Below are positions 8,503-16,999 of a DNA stretch of 48,842 nucleotides, piece after piece. Positions within the stretch are counted from its first letter, which is position 1. Each line of letters begins with the position of its first letter. The stretch spans positions 1-48,842 of the forward strand of contig DDWS01000016.1 of assembly GCA_002347685.1 (NCBI GenBank). The letters run 5' to 3'. Source of the stretch: Syntrophaceae bacterium UBA2280. GTDB lineage: Bacteria; Desulfobacterota; Syntrophia; Syntrophales; Smithellaceae. Made by a program: the position numbers and the translations under genes. A model generated the notes under the pieces. The model was not told where the DNA came from. It saw nothing but the letters and a program-made list of their open reading frames with translations, and ran no database searches.

Positions 8503-9888
8503 CTATTCCCTGATTTTCAAATGATTTTGAAGATAACTCTTAAAAGCCGCAAAGTTATTGCTCATGGGAATGGCGCTGCCTTCGCGCTGTGCCAGATCTT
8601 TCATGCTGTCGGGAAGGTCCGGCTCGATGCCCAGAAGGCTTTTTATTTCTTCCGGGAACTTGGCCGGATGCGCGGTCTCCAGGCAGATGGCCAGCTTATC
8701 GTCTCCTGTCTTTGCGAAATAGGCTTCCAGACCCGACCAGCCCACGGCGCCGTGCTGTTCGAGGATCACACGGTAGCGTTCGTAAACGCTCCGGATGGTT
8801 TGGCGGGTCTGTTCATCGGTGATGCTGACCGAAAAGATGCGTCGGCGCATCTCGTCGAGGTCGGGGTAGTGATGCACATTGCCCACACGATCCACGGTGC
8901 CGCCGTACAATTCAAAAAATCGCGCGAGATTGCTGGGATGGCCCACATTCATGGCGTTGGAAATGCAGGCGCGCGAAGGCGATGCTTTGGCATACTTGCC
9001 GGTTTCCAGAAAAACGGGAAATTCGTCATTTTCATTGGTCGGCATGATGAGCCTGGCTACAGGCAGCCCCATGCGCCGCGCGTATTCACAACCCAGCGCG
9101 TCGCCGAAATTGCCCGAAGGGACGGAAAAAACGACTTCTTCGCCCGCTCCTGCCAGTTGGGCGTATGCGTAAATGTAGTAGACCATCTGCGGCAGGATGC
9201 GCCCGAAGTTGATCGAATTGGCTGATGATAGATTAAACCGGGCAAGCCCGGCATCGGCAAAAGCCTCTTTGACCAGGTTCTGGCAGTCGTCGAATTTTCC
9301 CTCGACGCACAGTGCCTGCACGTTGCCGCCGATGGTGTCGAGCTGCTTTTTCTGCATGAGGCTGACTTCGCCTTCCGGATACAAAATAGTGACATCGATG
9401 CCCGAGACGCCCTTGAACGCATCGCCCACGGCGCTGCCGGTGTCGCCGGAAGTGGCCACGAGAATATTGAGCCGCTCGCCTTGCGGGCGGCAGTGGCTCA
9501 TCAGTCTGGCCATCATGCGCGCGGCGAAGTCCTTAAAGGATGCAGTGGGCCCCTGATCCAGACGCAGCAAAAAAGCCCGCGGATAAACCGCTTCCAGCAA
9601 GACGGGATAGTTATAGGCGTCTTTCATAACCGCCTCTAAAACATCTGCGGGAAATTCATCAGACAAAAATGCGCTCGCTACCAGAAGCGCGGCCTGCCAG
9701 TAGGGTTGATTTCTCAGCGCGATGATATCCCCCATCGAAAGCGTCGGTATGGAATCCGGCACGAACAGGCCTTCGTCGGGGGCCTGGCCGGCCAGCAGGG
9801 CTTCCCTGAAAGAGACTTTGCCTGTAAAAGGCGTGACGCCGCGAATGTTTTTCAAAAGGCGATTGGTGCTGTAATAGCGAATAGGCAT
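8503..9888 (-). CDS. thrC: Threonine synthase
   Basis: This PLP enzyme converts O-phospho-L-homoserine to threonine. The N-terminus has the family opening (YYSTNRLLKNIRGVTPF) and ends the first block with PDEGLFVPDSIP. The PLP lysine sits in GPTASFKDFAARMM, and the phosphate-binding loop in SGDTGSAVG. I start at the ATG at 9888 (461 residues) with AAGGA 9 bases upstream, rather than at the first in-frame candidate at 9921. It resembles the longer enterobacterial/yeast-like class of ThrC. It is convergent with mobB. Confidence 0.95.
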   Translation of the reverse strand: MPIRYYSTNRLLKNIRGVTPFTGKVSFREALLAGQAPDEGLFVPDSIPTLSMGDIIALRNQPYWQAALLVASAFLSDEFPADVLEAVMKDAYNYPVLLEAVYPRAFLLRLDQGPTASFKDFAARMMARLMSHCRPQGERLNILVATSGDTGSAVGDAFKGVSGIDVTILYPEGEVSLMQKKQLDTIGGNVQALCVEGKFDDCQNLVKEAFADAGLARFNLSSANSINFGRILPQMVYYIYAYAQLAGAGEEVVFSVPSGNFGDALGCEYARRMGLPVARLIMPTNENDEFPVFLETGKYAKASPSRACISNAMNVGHPSNLARFFELYGGTVDRVGNVHHYPDLDEMRRRIFSVSITDEQTRQTIRSVYERYRVILEQHGAVGWSGLEAYFAKTGDDKLAICLETAHPAKFPEEIKSLLGIEPDLPDSMKDLAQREGSAIPMSNNFAAFKSYLQNHLKIRE

Positions 9889-10112
9889 GATAAGTATCCT
9901 TGTTCCTGTAATGTTCCTCATTAAAGGTATTGCATAAATAAATCAACTAAAAACGATTCTCGAAACGGGTGGCTGTCCTCCCCCTGCGCCACCGACCAGT
10001 GCAAAACCAAACTGCGTTTGCCGAATTGAAGTTGGAAAATAGGCCCATTTATGCTAAAAATTGAAACGTTTCAAGGCAAACATCACCAATGACACGAAAA
10101 GGTTCAGGGGAA

Positions 10113-11165
10113 ATGGAAGAAAAAAAGCCCATCCGTTTGACGGAAACAGTCCAGAGCGCGGGTTGAGCCTGTAAGATCGGTCCGGGGGACCTGTCCGACA
10201 TTCTGCGCGATTTGCCGCTCATATCCGATCCGAATCTGCTGACCGGATATGAACATGCGGAAGACGCAGGCGTGTATAAACTGTCCGACGATACGGCGCT
10301 GGTGCAAACCCTGGATTTTTTCACGCCCACAGTGGATGATCCCTTCACGTTCGGACAAATCGCCGCGGTAAACGCGATCAATGATATTTACGCGATGGGC
10401 GGCAAGCCCCTGACCGCCATGAACATCGTATGTTTTCCGATTAAAACGATGGAAAAGTCCGTGTTACGAGAGGTCCTGCGCGGCGGGCTCGACAAAATGC
10501 GAGAGGCGGGCGTGCTTTTGGTGGGCGGTCACAGTGTCGAAGACAATGAAATCAAGTACGGTCTGTCCGTGACCGGTCTGATCCATCCGGGGAAAGTACT
10601 GTTTAACCGGGGCGCGAAACCCGGCGACAAACTGATTTTGACCAAACCGCTGGGTACCGGCATCATCAGCACGGCGCTCAAAGCCGGTGTGCTCGGTGAT
10701 GTGCCGCTGCACAAGGCCATTGTCTGTATGACCGGCCTCAACAAAAAAGCCGCCGAGCTGATGATCGCGGCAGGCGACATTCATTCCTGCACGGATATCA
10801 CCGGCTTCGGGTTTTTCGGCCATGCCTGCGAAACCATTGAAGGAAGCAATGTCGGCATCAATATTGACGCCGCTTCGATACCCGTTCTGGAAGGTGTGCG
10901 GGATCTTGCGGAAACAGGCTATATTCCCGGCGGTCTTTACCGAAACCGGGATTTTCGCATGCATCAAATTGTAAAAGCGCCGTCGTGTCCAGACTGGGTG
11001 TATGATGTCTGTTTCGATCCTCAGACGGCGGGCGGCCTGTTTTTCAGCCTTCCTGCCGACAAAGCACCACCGCTGGTGGCCTTGCTGCGGGCAGCGGGTG
11101 TCGCAGACGCCGCCGTGGTGGGTGACGTGGTGAGCGACCATCCCGGCAAAATCCACATCGCATGA
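10113..11165 (+). CDS. selD: Selenide, water dikinase with an in-frame UGA selenocysteine codon
   Basis: SelD makes selenophosphate from selenide and ATP for selenocysteine synthesis. The gene starts at ATG 10113 with AGGGG just upstream and reads through TGA at 10164-10166. The reading is MEEKKPIRLTETVQSAG-U-ACKIGP, placing Sec at residue 18 exactly where E. coli SelD has its catalytic Cys17, with Lys21 equal to Lys20. The frame continues uninterrupted to 11165, giving 350 residues, the normal length. A predictor that stops at TGA would call a truncated gene from the TTG at 10212. Later motifs include TLDFFTPTVDDPFTFGQIAA, NAINDIYAMGG and DPQTAGGL. The organism must therefore decode UGA as Sec. 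Confidence 0.95.
10164..10191 (+). promoter_or_regulatory. UGA selenocysteine codon and candidate SECIS hairpin in selD
   Basis: The TGA at 10164-10166 is followed after 12 bases by GGTCC (10179-10183), GGG, and GGACC (10187-10191), a perfect 5-bp stem with a 3-base loop. A hairpin shortly downstream of UGA is what bacterial SelB recognises. I cannot fold the longer region here, so the exact SECIS boundaries are uncertain. Confidence 0.6.
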
Positions 11166-11198
11166 ACATATTCGAAGAGTGAAGAACGGCGATTAACG

Positions 11199-12269
11199 AT
11201 GAAACTCGAATCCATTTCCGTCAGAAGTGAAACGCGGCAGAATTTGAAAAAACTCCTCGAGATGGCGCGTGCCGACGATGCGCTGCTTATGCTGATGTAT
11301 GGCTCTCCGGATCCGGACGCGATTGCCTCGTCTATGGCGCTACGCGAAATTTTCAAACGTAAAAAGGGGATGACGCGGTTTACGTTTGCGGCGACCGAAC
11401 CGATCCGCCGTCAGCAGAACAGGGAACTGGCCAGGGCCATGCGGCTCAGCATCCGTCTGCAAAGCCAGATTGATGCAGGCGCCTATCGGCTCGTTGCCGT
11501 TCTCGACGCGCAGCCGTCCTTTTTCGGTGATGCGCAGCCGGTAATTCAACCGAACATCGTCTTTGATCATCATCGCCGGCAGGGCGACTGGCAGGCCGAA
11601 ATGGCCGATGTCCGTCCTCAGTATGGCGCTTTATCCACGGTCATGACGGAATACCTGCTGGCCGCGCGTGTGCGCATTCCCCGCAATCTGCATACCGCGC
11701 TTTTGTACGGGATCAAAACCGACACGGATAATTTCGACCGCGATACCAGCGCAGATGATATTGCCGCCTATACATACCACACGAAATACGCCAATATGCC
11801 GCTCATCCGCCGGATTGAACTGGATCAGACGCCCGCCAGTTTCCTGAAATATTTTGAAATGGCGCACCAGCGCGTCAAATATTACCGCGGACGCCGCGTC
11901 GGTTTTTTAGGCGTGGTGGAGAGTGCCGATGTCTGTGTGCAGATTGCCGATTTTTATTTGCGGATGATTGGGACGTACTATGTCATCGTGGCCGGCATCG
12001 TCAACGATAAGCTGATTATCATTTTTCGCGGCGACGGTTACCGTCAGGACTGCGGTTCGGTCGCGCAAAACGTCTGCGGGATGATCGGTCAGGGCGGCGG
12101 CCACCGCAGCGCCGCCCGTGTGGAAATTGCGCTCGACGCCCTTGGCGAACGCCTGAAGGGAGATTTGTCGCAGACGAGCCTTGATCTCTTTTTGCGGGAG
12201 TGCCTGAAAAAAGGCAGGGGAAGGACGGCGAACCCGCCTGCGGCAAAAACTCAAAAGGAGAAGGCATGA
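11199..12269 (+). CDS. DHH/DHHA1-family phosphoesterase
   Basis: This 356-residue protein carries the DHH-family metal-binding motifs: SPDPDAIASS at residues 36-45, Asp103, DHHRR at 123-127, and GIKTDT at 171-176. A C-terminal DHHA1 motif GGGH lies at 299-302. This arrangement matches NrnA/RecJ-like phosphoesterases, which hydrolyse oligonucleotides or cyclic dinucleotide products, but the precise substrate cannot be told. It follows selD by 33 bases and overlaps the next gene by an ATGA junction, so it is cotranscribed with the GalT-like gene. Confidence 0.85.
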   Translation: MKLESISVRSETRQNLKKLLEMARADDALLMLMYGSPDPDAIASSMALREIFKRKKGMTRFTFAATEPIRRQQNRELARAMRLSIRLQSQIDAGAYRLVAVLDAQPSFFGDAQPVIQPNIVFDHHRRQGDWQAEMADVRPQYGALSTVMTEYLLAARVRIPRNLHTALLYGIKTDTDNFDRDTSADDIAAYTYHTKYANMPLIRRIELDQTPASFLKYFEMAHQRVKYYRGRRVGFLGVVESADVCVQIADFYLRMIGTYYVIVAGIVNDKLIIIFRGDGYRQDCGSVAQNVCGMIGQGGGHRSAARVEIALDALGERLKGDLSQTSLDLFLRECLKKGRGRTANPPAAKTQKEKA

Positions 12270-13303
12270 AAGACATCGGTTTGACAAAAGAGCTCACCAC
12301 CGGGTGCTACCTCAATCCCTTTGACAATTTTCAGCCCAGGGAAATTGTCATCGAAGAACGTTACGACGAAACCACCGGTGTAGCCAGCCGCATTCTGCCC
12401 TACCGCCTGCGTCTTGGGCAAAAACCCGACACAGATGCGTATCTTGAAAAATCACCGGAATCTTTGTGCCCGTTTTGCCCCGGGCTTTTCGACAAGCTCA
12501 CGCCGAAATTTACACCGGACGTTGTCGCGGAGGGGAAATTTAAAAAAGGGGAAGCGTATTTGTTTCCCAACGCCTTTCCTTATGACGCCACCAACACGGT
12601 GGCCGTCTTCTCATCGCGACACTTTATTCCTCTGGATCAATTGACGCCGGATGCCATGCGTGACGGTTTTGCCGTCTGCCGCGACTATTTTTACCGCATC
12701 GCGGAATTGCAGAGGGGCTATCAGTACTGTTCAATCAACTGGAATTACATGCCGCCTTCCGGCGGCGGCCTGGTTCATCCGCACCTCCAGACGATCGTGG
12801 GGCGGCGCCCGACCAGTTTTGTGCGCAGGCTTCTGGCAAGTGCTCAAAATTACGCGGCGGCATCCGAAGTGGGTAATCTGTGGCGCAATATCCTGGTTCT
12901 CGAACAGGAAGCCGGCGAAAGGTTTGTCGCGTCAACCGGTGTCATCCATTGGCTGACCGCATTTTCGCCCAAGGGGATGGCCGGGGAAATCGACTTTTAT
13001 TTCAAGGAGAAGACGTCTTTCTTTGATCTGACCGACGCCAATTTTGCGGAGCTTCTCGAAGGTCTGTCCCGCGTTTTCCTTTACTTATATGTCAACAATT
13101 ATATGAGTTTCAACCTGTCGCTTTACGCGACGATGACGCCGGAGAAGAATTTCTGGGTGCAGGGAAAAATCGTGCCGCGTTTTGAGCTAAACCCTCTGGG
13201 CACAAGCGATTTGAACTATTTTGAAAAGCTTCACGATGAAATCATCTGTCCGGTCGTTCCCGAACAGTTGTGCAAAGAGCTGCAGGCATATTTTCAGATA
13301 TAA
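12266..13303 (+). CDS. GalT/HIT-superfamily nucleotidyltransferase-like protein
   Basis: The 345-residue protein resembles galactose-1-phosphate uridylyltransferases of the HIT superfamily. It has a CPFC pair (residues 68 and 71), a NAFPYDATNTVAVF segment, and the active-site pattern HPHLQ at residues 171-175, where the central histidine would be nucleotidylated. The start is the ATG at 12266, inside the ATGA overlap with the DHH gene and behind AAGGAGAAGG. The substrates are unknown: it could be a sugar-1-phosphate uridylyl/adenylyltransferase or a phosphorylase of the same fold. A strong terminator follows. Confidence 0.75.
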   Translation: MKDIGLTKELTTGCYLNPFDNFQPREIVIEERYDETTGVASRILPYRLRLGQKPDTDAYLEKSPESLCPFCPGLFDKLTPKFTPDVVAEGKFKKGEAYLFPNAFPYDATNTVAVFSSRHFIPLDQLTPDAMRDGFAVCRDYFYRIAELQRGYQYCSINWNYMPPSGGGLVHPHLQTIVGRRPTSFVRRLLASAQNYAAASEVGNLWRNILVLEQEAGERFVASTGVIHWLTAFSPKGMAGEIDFYFKEKTSFFDLTDANFAELLEGLSRVFLYLYVNNYMSFNLSLYATMTPEKNFWVQGKIVPRFELNPLGTSDLNYFEKLHDEIICPVVPEQLCKELQAYFQI

Positions 13304-13336
13304 AAAAAAGCGGAATCGACAGATTCCGCTTTTTTA
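13302..13336. terminator. Bidirectional Rho-independent terminator
   Basis: A perfect 8-bp stem (GCGGAATC at 13310-13317, GATTCCGC at 13322-13329) with a GACA loop is preceded by A-run and followed by T-run. It can therefore terminate both the plus-strand GalT-like gene and the convergent minus-strand FmdB-like gene. Confidence 0.93.
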
Positions 13337-13352
13337 TATCGGGCAGCCATCT

Positions 13353-13637
13353 CTAATCTTCCTTGGAAGCGGCGGTTGTTGCGGATTCCGTGGATGACGC
13401 GGTGCTGTCGGCGGATGCAGATTCCTTTTTTTCAGTCCTGGCCGGGCTCGAGGTTTTCTTCCCCGCGTAGTCGGTCGCGTACCAGCCGCTGCCCTTCAGG
13501 CTGAAAGACGAAAGCGACATCATTTTATGGACTTTCCCCTTGCAGAATTTGCACGATTTCAGATCCGGCTCTGTGATGCCCTGAAACGCCTCAAATTGTT
13601 TTCCGCACTTGTTACATTTGTATTCGTAGATAGGCAT
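13353..13637 (-). CDS. FmdB-family zinc ribbon protein
   Basis: The 94-residue protein opens with MPIYEYKC, the signature of the FmdB/CxxC_CxxC_SSSS regulatory-protein family. It has two cysteine pairs at residues 8/11 and 29/32 that should bind zinc. After FSLKGSGWYATDY the C-terminal 35 residues are a low-complexity Ser/Thr/Ala/Glu tail. The start at 13637 has AAGGAGG 7 bases upstream. FmdB was named as a putative regulator in formamidase loci, but the true role of the family is unknown. Confidence 0.85.
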   Translation of the reverse strand: MPIYEYKCNKCGKQFEAFQGITEPDLKSCKFCKGKVHKMMSLSSFSLKGSGWYATDYAGKKTSSPARTEKKESASADSTASSTESATTAASKED

Positions 13638-13665
13638 AGTCAAACCTCCTTAAAAATAAATATTA

Positions 13666-14205
13666 TCAGTCTCCGATCGTAAACTGACCGCTAAAGCAGT
13701 CCAATACGATGTCCATATGCTCGTGGTTCACCGGCTGCAGGGCCTGTCGCGTCAGGTTGTGCACAATGACTTCCTCTTGCGCTTTTTTGTCCGCCGGGGC
13801 GTGAAAGTCCATATCGCCGTTTTGAAAGCGCAGGACGTGAATCAGCTCATGCACCGCGATGTAAAGAAGCAAAGGGCTCAACTTTATGAAGGAATTGGCC
13901 CGGTCCACCGCATCCAGAATGATGTTGTCCTGCAGGCAAACCCGGTAGAACTCAATTTCCTCCTTGCCGTCCTGCCCCTGGGCCGACGGTGTTTCATAAG
14001 CGTACTTGCATAAATGTGCAAACGCGCCGTCTTTTACTTCATGCTCTTCCAAAAAAGCAAGTGTTTTTACATCATACCTGCTTTTGCGCAAATCGTCCTG
14101 CCCCATGCGGAACTGACGTAAAACCAGTTTTTCCGCATCGTTAAAAGCCTTTGCGGCGGCAGGTATCTGAGCTGAATTGAAATAACGAAACATGATCCTC
14201 ACCAC
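13666..14205 (-). CDS. Uncharacterised protein with HExxH metal-binding motif
   Basis: I do not recognise a named family. The predicted protein (about 175-179 residues) has HELIH at residues 119-123, preceded by a hydrophobic stretch (LLLYIAVHELIHVL), with a further His at 135 and Glu pair at 144-145, like a minimal zincin metallopeptidase fold. There is no signal peptide, so it would be cytosolic. Start choice is uncertain: GTG at 14205 or 14202, or ATG at 14193, with GAGG just ahead of the ATG but at short spacing. It lies 28 bases upstream of the FmdB-like gene on the same strand and is probably cotranscribed. Confidence 0.7.
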   Translation of the reverse strand: MVRIMFRYFNSAQIPAAAKAFNDAEKLVLRQFRMGQDDLRKSRYDVKTLAFLEEHEVKDGAFAHLCKYAYETPSAQGQDGKEEIEFYRVCLQDNIILDAVDRANSFIKLSPLLLYIAVHELIHVLRFQNGDMDFHAPADKKAQEEVIVHNLTRQALQPVNHEHMDIVLDCFSGQFTIGD

Positions 14206-14242
14206 AACTCTTTTATAGCCGGAATTTAGTGACGAAGAGCTT

Positions 14243-14272
14243 TTGTGTCAATAGGAAAAAGAATATTATAAT
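14243..14272 (+). promoter_or_regulatory. Probable promoter of the mla operon
   Basis: TTGTGT (14243-14248) and a perfect TATAAT (14267-14272) are separated by 18 bases. They lie about 145 bases before the mlaE start, which leaves a leader of roughly 140 bases. Confidence 0.55.
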
Positions 14273-14417
14273 CGACTGGATAGATTGGCGAGGCAGGGTG
14301 TCTGTGCCGAGGGTTCCGCACAGGTATTTCCGCACAGGAAGTTCTTGTCAAATATCCATGCCAATGCTAGTATCTTATCCATCCTTATTTTTAAACCATC
14401 ATGAGGGACAACGATTC

Positions 14418-15266
14418 ATGGCGTTTACCGCAAATCTTCAAAATAAGAAGGAAAATCAAGCAATCAAGGGTTGGGGCGAACTTTTATCCGGGCCTTTTGC
14501 CCTCTTGGGCCGGACGGTGATTGACTGGGTCAATCATCTCGGCGCCGCGTCTATTTTTCTGTTTTTCGCCCTTCTGCAAATTTTTCGCCGCAAGCAGTTT
14601 TATAAAATCATAGAGCAGATCTATTTTGTCGGCGCCAGGTCGCTGAGCATCATCATGCTGGTGAGTCTGTTCACCGGCATGGTTCTTGGATTGCAATCTC
14701 ATCATGCGCTGGTGCAGTTCGGCGCGGAAGGCGCAGTCGGCTCGCTGGTTTCCCTCTCCCTGATTATGGAACTGGGTCCGGTGCTTACCGCCATCATGAT
14801 TACCGCCCGGGCGGGTTCCGCCATCACCGCCGAAGTCGGCATTTTACGCATCAGCGAACAGATCGACGCCCTGCAGACCATGCGGATCAATCCGATGCGT
14901 TATCTGATCAGCCCGAGAATCACAGCGGCAATCATCAGTTTCCCGCTTCTTACGGCCGTTTTTGATCTGGTGGGCATCTTCGGAGGATATGTTTCCGCCG
15001 TGCTGCTTTTAGGCCTTAACTCCGGTGCCTATTGGCACAGCATTCAAGTGTATGTGACGATAGGCGACATCGTCGACGGCTTTATCAAGGCAGGTGTGTT
15101 TGCGGTGATCGTCGCGACGGTTTGCTGTTATCAGGGATATTTCGCGCACATGCGCAAAGACAGCCACGGCGCGCAGGCGGTGGGGCTCGCCACGACATCG
15201 GCGGTTGTGCTTTCCTGCATACTGATTCTGGTTTCAGATTATGTTGTAACATCGCTTCTAATTTAG
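14418..15266 (+). CDS. mlaE: Mla-type ABC transporter permease (MlaE family)
   Basis: MlaE is the inner-membrane permease of the phospholipid transport complex that keeps the outer membrane asymmetric. The protein has 5-6 hydrophobic segments and the family core with GLQSHHALVQFGAEGAVG, ELGPVLTAIMITARAGSAITAEVG and EQIDALQTMRINP. I start at the ATG at 14418 (282 residues, normal length), with GAGGGA upstream. The open frame extends further upstream but that part has no resemblance to MlaE. It leads a six-gene operon with mlaF 9 bases downstream. Confidence 0.92.
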   Translation: MAFTANLQNKKENQAIKGWGELLSGPFALLGRTVIDWVNHLGAASIFLFFALLQIFRRKQFYKIIEQIYFVGARSLSIIMLVSLFTGMVLGLQSHHALVQFGAEGAVGSLVSLSLIMELGPVLTAIMITARAGSAITAEVGILRISEQIDALQTMRINPMRYLISPRITAAIISFPLLTAVFDLVGIFGGYVSAVLLLGLNSGAYWHSIQVYVTIGDIVDGFIKAGVFAVIVATVCCYQGYFAHMRKDSHGAQAVGLATTSAVVLSCILILVSDYVVTSLLI

Positions 15267-15275
15267 AGAGACTTT

Positions 15276-16514
15276 ATGGATACACCGCTGATTGAATTTC
15301 AGAATGTCACCAAACGCTTCGGCAGTAACACTGTGCTGGAGGGTGTGAATCTGATGATTTTTGAAGGCCAGGTGACAACCATCATCGGGCTTTCCGGTTC
15401 GGGGAAAAGCGTACTGCTCAAACACATTATCGGGCTGATGGAGCCGGACGAGGGTGTGATCCTCTTTCGCGGGGAACCGATTACGGGCATCAAAAAGTCC
15501 GAAATGGCCGAATCGTTTGCCGGGATCAGCTATATGTTTCAAGGCAACGCGCTTTTTGATTCGTTGACGGTCTACGACAATGTCGCTTTGCCGCTTCGTG
15601 AAACCACCCGCCTGAAGAAAGCGGAGATCCACAAGAGGGTGATGGCCAGAATTGAGCAGACGGAATTGACCGAGGCCGTTTACCAATACCCGTCACAACT
15701 TTCCGGCGGCATGCAAAAAAGAGTGGCGCTGGCCCGTGCGCTCATCACCGATCCGCAGATCGTGCTCTTTGACGAACCGACAACCGGGCAGGACCCTGTC
15801 CGGAAAAATGCCATTTTAAGCATGATCGCGCAGTACCAGCGCAAATTAAACTTCACGGCGATACTCGTCAGTCATGAAATACCGGATGTCTATTTCATCT
15901 CCAACCGTATCCTGGCCCTGTACGATCGCCGGATTGTTTTTCAGGGAACGCCGGAAGATTTGGAAAGTTTTGATCATCCGTTTATGGATGAAGTCATCAA
16001 CAGCCTGGAGATCCTGCAGAAGGAATTGACGGGACTGCATTCTCAACGCCAGTTCAAAATGCTCAATTATGCCCGGATGAATCGTCAGGCGACCGGAGAA
16101 TATTGTGTGTTGTTCTTCAGCCTGGGCGAGATGAACACTATCATATCGAGAATCGGGCACGACGCGGCTCAAAGGGCTCTGAGGAATCTGGAACAGGCGA
16201 TCGAAAAGCATTTCGGAATGATCGGCGGTTTTTCCACGCGCCGGCAGACCAATGAATTTGTTACCATGCTGCCCTTCGCGAATCTGGCCGAAACCGAGGA
16301 AATCCTGAAGCGCTTTGTCCGGGATTTCAAAGAGCAGACCTTGGGCATGATGAAGGACCAGGCCTGCAGTCTGGCATCGGATGAAAGCTTTCAGATGACC
16401 ATCACCGCCGGTGTTGCCGAGGGACAAGGAGACAGCGACCTCAACGCGGTGGTCGCTTTGGCGAAATCAAACCAAAAGGAAATCGCGCGGCTGAGTTGCG
16501 CCGCCGGGGAGTGA
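15276..16514 (+). CDS. mlaF: Mla-type ABC ATPase with C-terminal degenerate GGDEF-like domain
   Basis: Residues 1-250 are a normal MlaF ATPase: Walker A GLSGSGKS (38-45), signature LSGGMQKR (142-149), Walker B IVLFDEPTTG (162-171) and switch His200. MlaF is usually about 250-270 residues, but this protein has 412. The extra residues 276-405 look to me like a diguanylate cyclase fold that lost its active site. It has FSLGEMNTIISRIGHDAAQRAL where cyclases have the Asp-Phe-Lys...Gly-His-x-x-Gly-Asp block, RRQTNEFVTMLP in the GGDEF hairpin position, FQMTITAGVAE as the later strand, and a final helix ALAKSNQKEIARL. With GGDEF changed to QTNEF, cyclase activity is unlikely. A regulatory or c-di-GMP-sensing role is inference. 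Confidence 0.9.
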   Translation: MDTPLIEFQNVTKRFGSNTVLEGVNLMIFEGQVTTIIGLSGSGKSVLLKHIIGLMEPDEGVILFRGEPITGIKKSEMAESFAGISYMFQGNALFDSLTVYDNVALPLRETTRLKKAEIHKRVMARIEQTELTEAVYQYPSQLSGGMQKRVALARALITDPQIVLFDEPTTGQDPVRKNAILSMIAQYQRKLNFTAILVSHEIPDVYFISNRILALYDRRIVFQGTPEDLESFDHPFMDEVINSLEILQKELTGLHSQRQFKMLNYARMNRQATGEYCVLFFSLGEMNTIISRIGHDAAQRALRNLEQAIEKHFGMIGGFSTRRQTNEFVTMLPFANLAETEEILKRFVRDFKEQTLGMMKDQACSLASDESFQMTITAGVAEGQGDSDLNAVVALAKSNQKEIARLSCAAGE

Positions 16515-16518
16515 ACAC

Positions 16519-16980
16519 ATGAAAAAGTATACGATGGAAACGGTTGTCGGCATCTTTGTTGTCCTGGGATTGCTCTGTGTCGGGTATATGACGGTGAAGC
16601 TCGGCAAGATCAATATCTTTGGGGACGACACTTACTCGTTGACTGCCAAGTTCACAACCGTTGCGGGTCTGCGTACGGGCAATCCGGTCAGTATCCTGGG
16701 TATTCAAGTCGGGCGGGTACAGCGCATTACCATGGATCAGGATAATCTTCGGGCCGTGGTGGAGATGAGGGTGAAAAAAGGTATCAACGTATACGATGAT
16801 GCCATCGCCTCCATTAAAACAGAGGGCCTGATCGGTGACAAATACCTCAACATCGATCCGGGCGGTGGCGGGGATCTGCTTGCGCCGGGTGGTATGATCA
16901 TCGATACGCAGGCGGCGGTGGATTTCGAAGAAATCATCAGCAAGTACGCCTTCGGTGAAGTGAAAAAGGAAACGAAATAG
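16519..16980 (+). CDS. mlaD: MlaD-family (MCE domain) substrate-binding protein
   Basis: MlaD is a single-pass inner-membrane protein whose periplasmic MCE domain forms a hexameric ring around a lipid channel above MlaE. The 153-residue protein has an N-terminal membrane anchor (residues 5-25, TVVGIFVVLGLLCVGYM). An MCE domain follows with LTAKFTTVAGLRTGNPV, GIQVGRV and TEGLIGDKYLNIDPG. It is followed by a short C-terminal tail. The length is close to that of E. coli MlaD. It starts 4 bases after the mlaF stop. Confidence 0.94.
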   Translation: MKKYTMETVVGIFVVLGLLCVGYMTVKLGKINIFGDDTYSLTAKFTTVAGLRTGNPVSILGIQVGRVQRITMDQDNLRAVVEMRVKKGINVYDDAIASIKTEGLIGDKYLNIDPGGGGDLLAPGGMIIDTQAAVDFEEIISKYAFGEVKKETK

Positions 16981-16999
16981 ATGACAACAGGAGTTTGCG

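Noticed and set aside
9968..9993. GGTGGC...GCCACC hairpin between thrC and selD
   Set aside because: It is a 6-bp stem with a long loop and no T-run; no known riboswitch or tRNA-Sec features were found in this 224-base gap.
10212..11165. selD as a shorter gene starting at the TTG at 10212
   Set aside because: It would lack the catalytic Sec/Cys and Lys segment; reading through the TGA gives the full conserved N-terminus with a proper start and ribosome-binding site.
14229..14417. N-terminal extension of mlaE
   Set aside because: The frame is open, but the segment is unlike MlaE and overlaps the likely promoter; the ATG at 14418 fits the family start.
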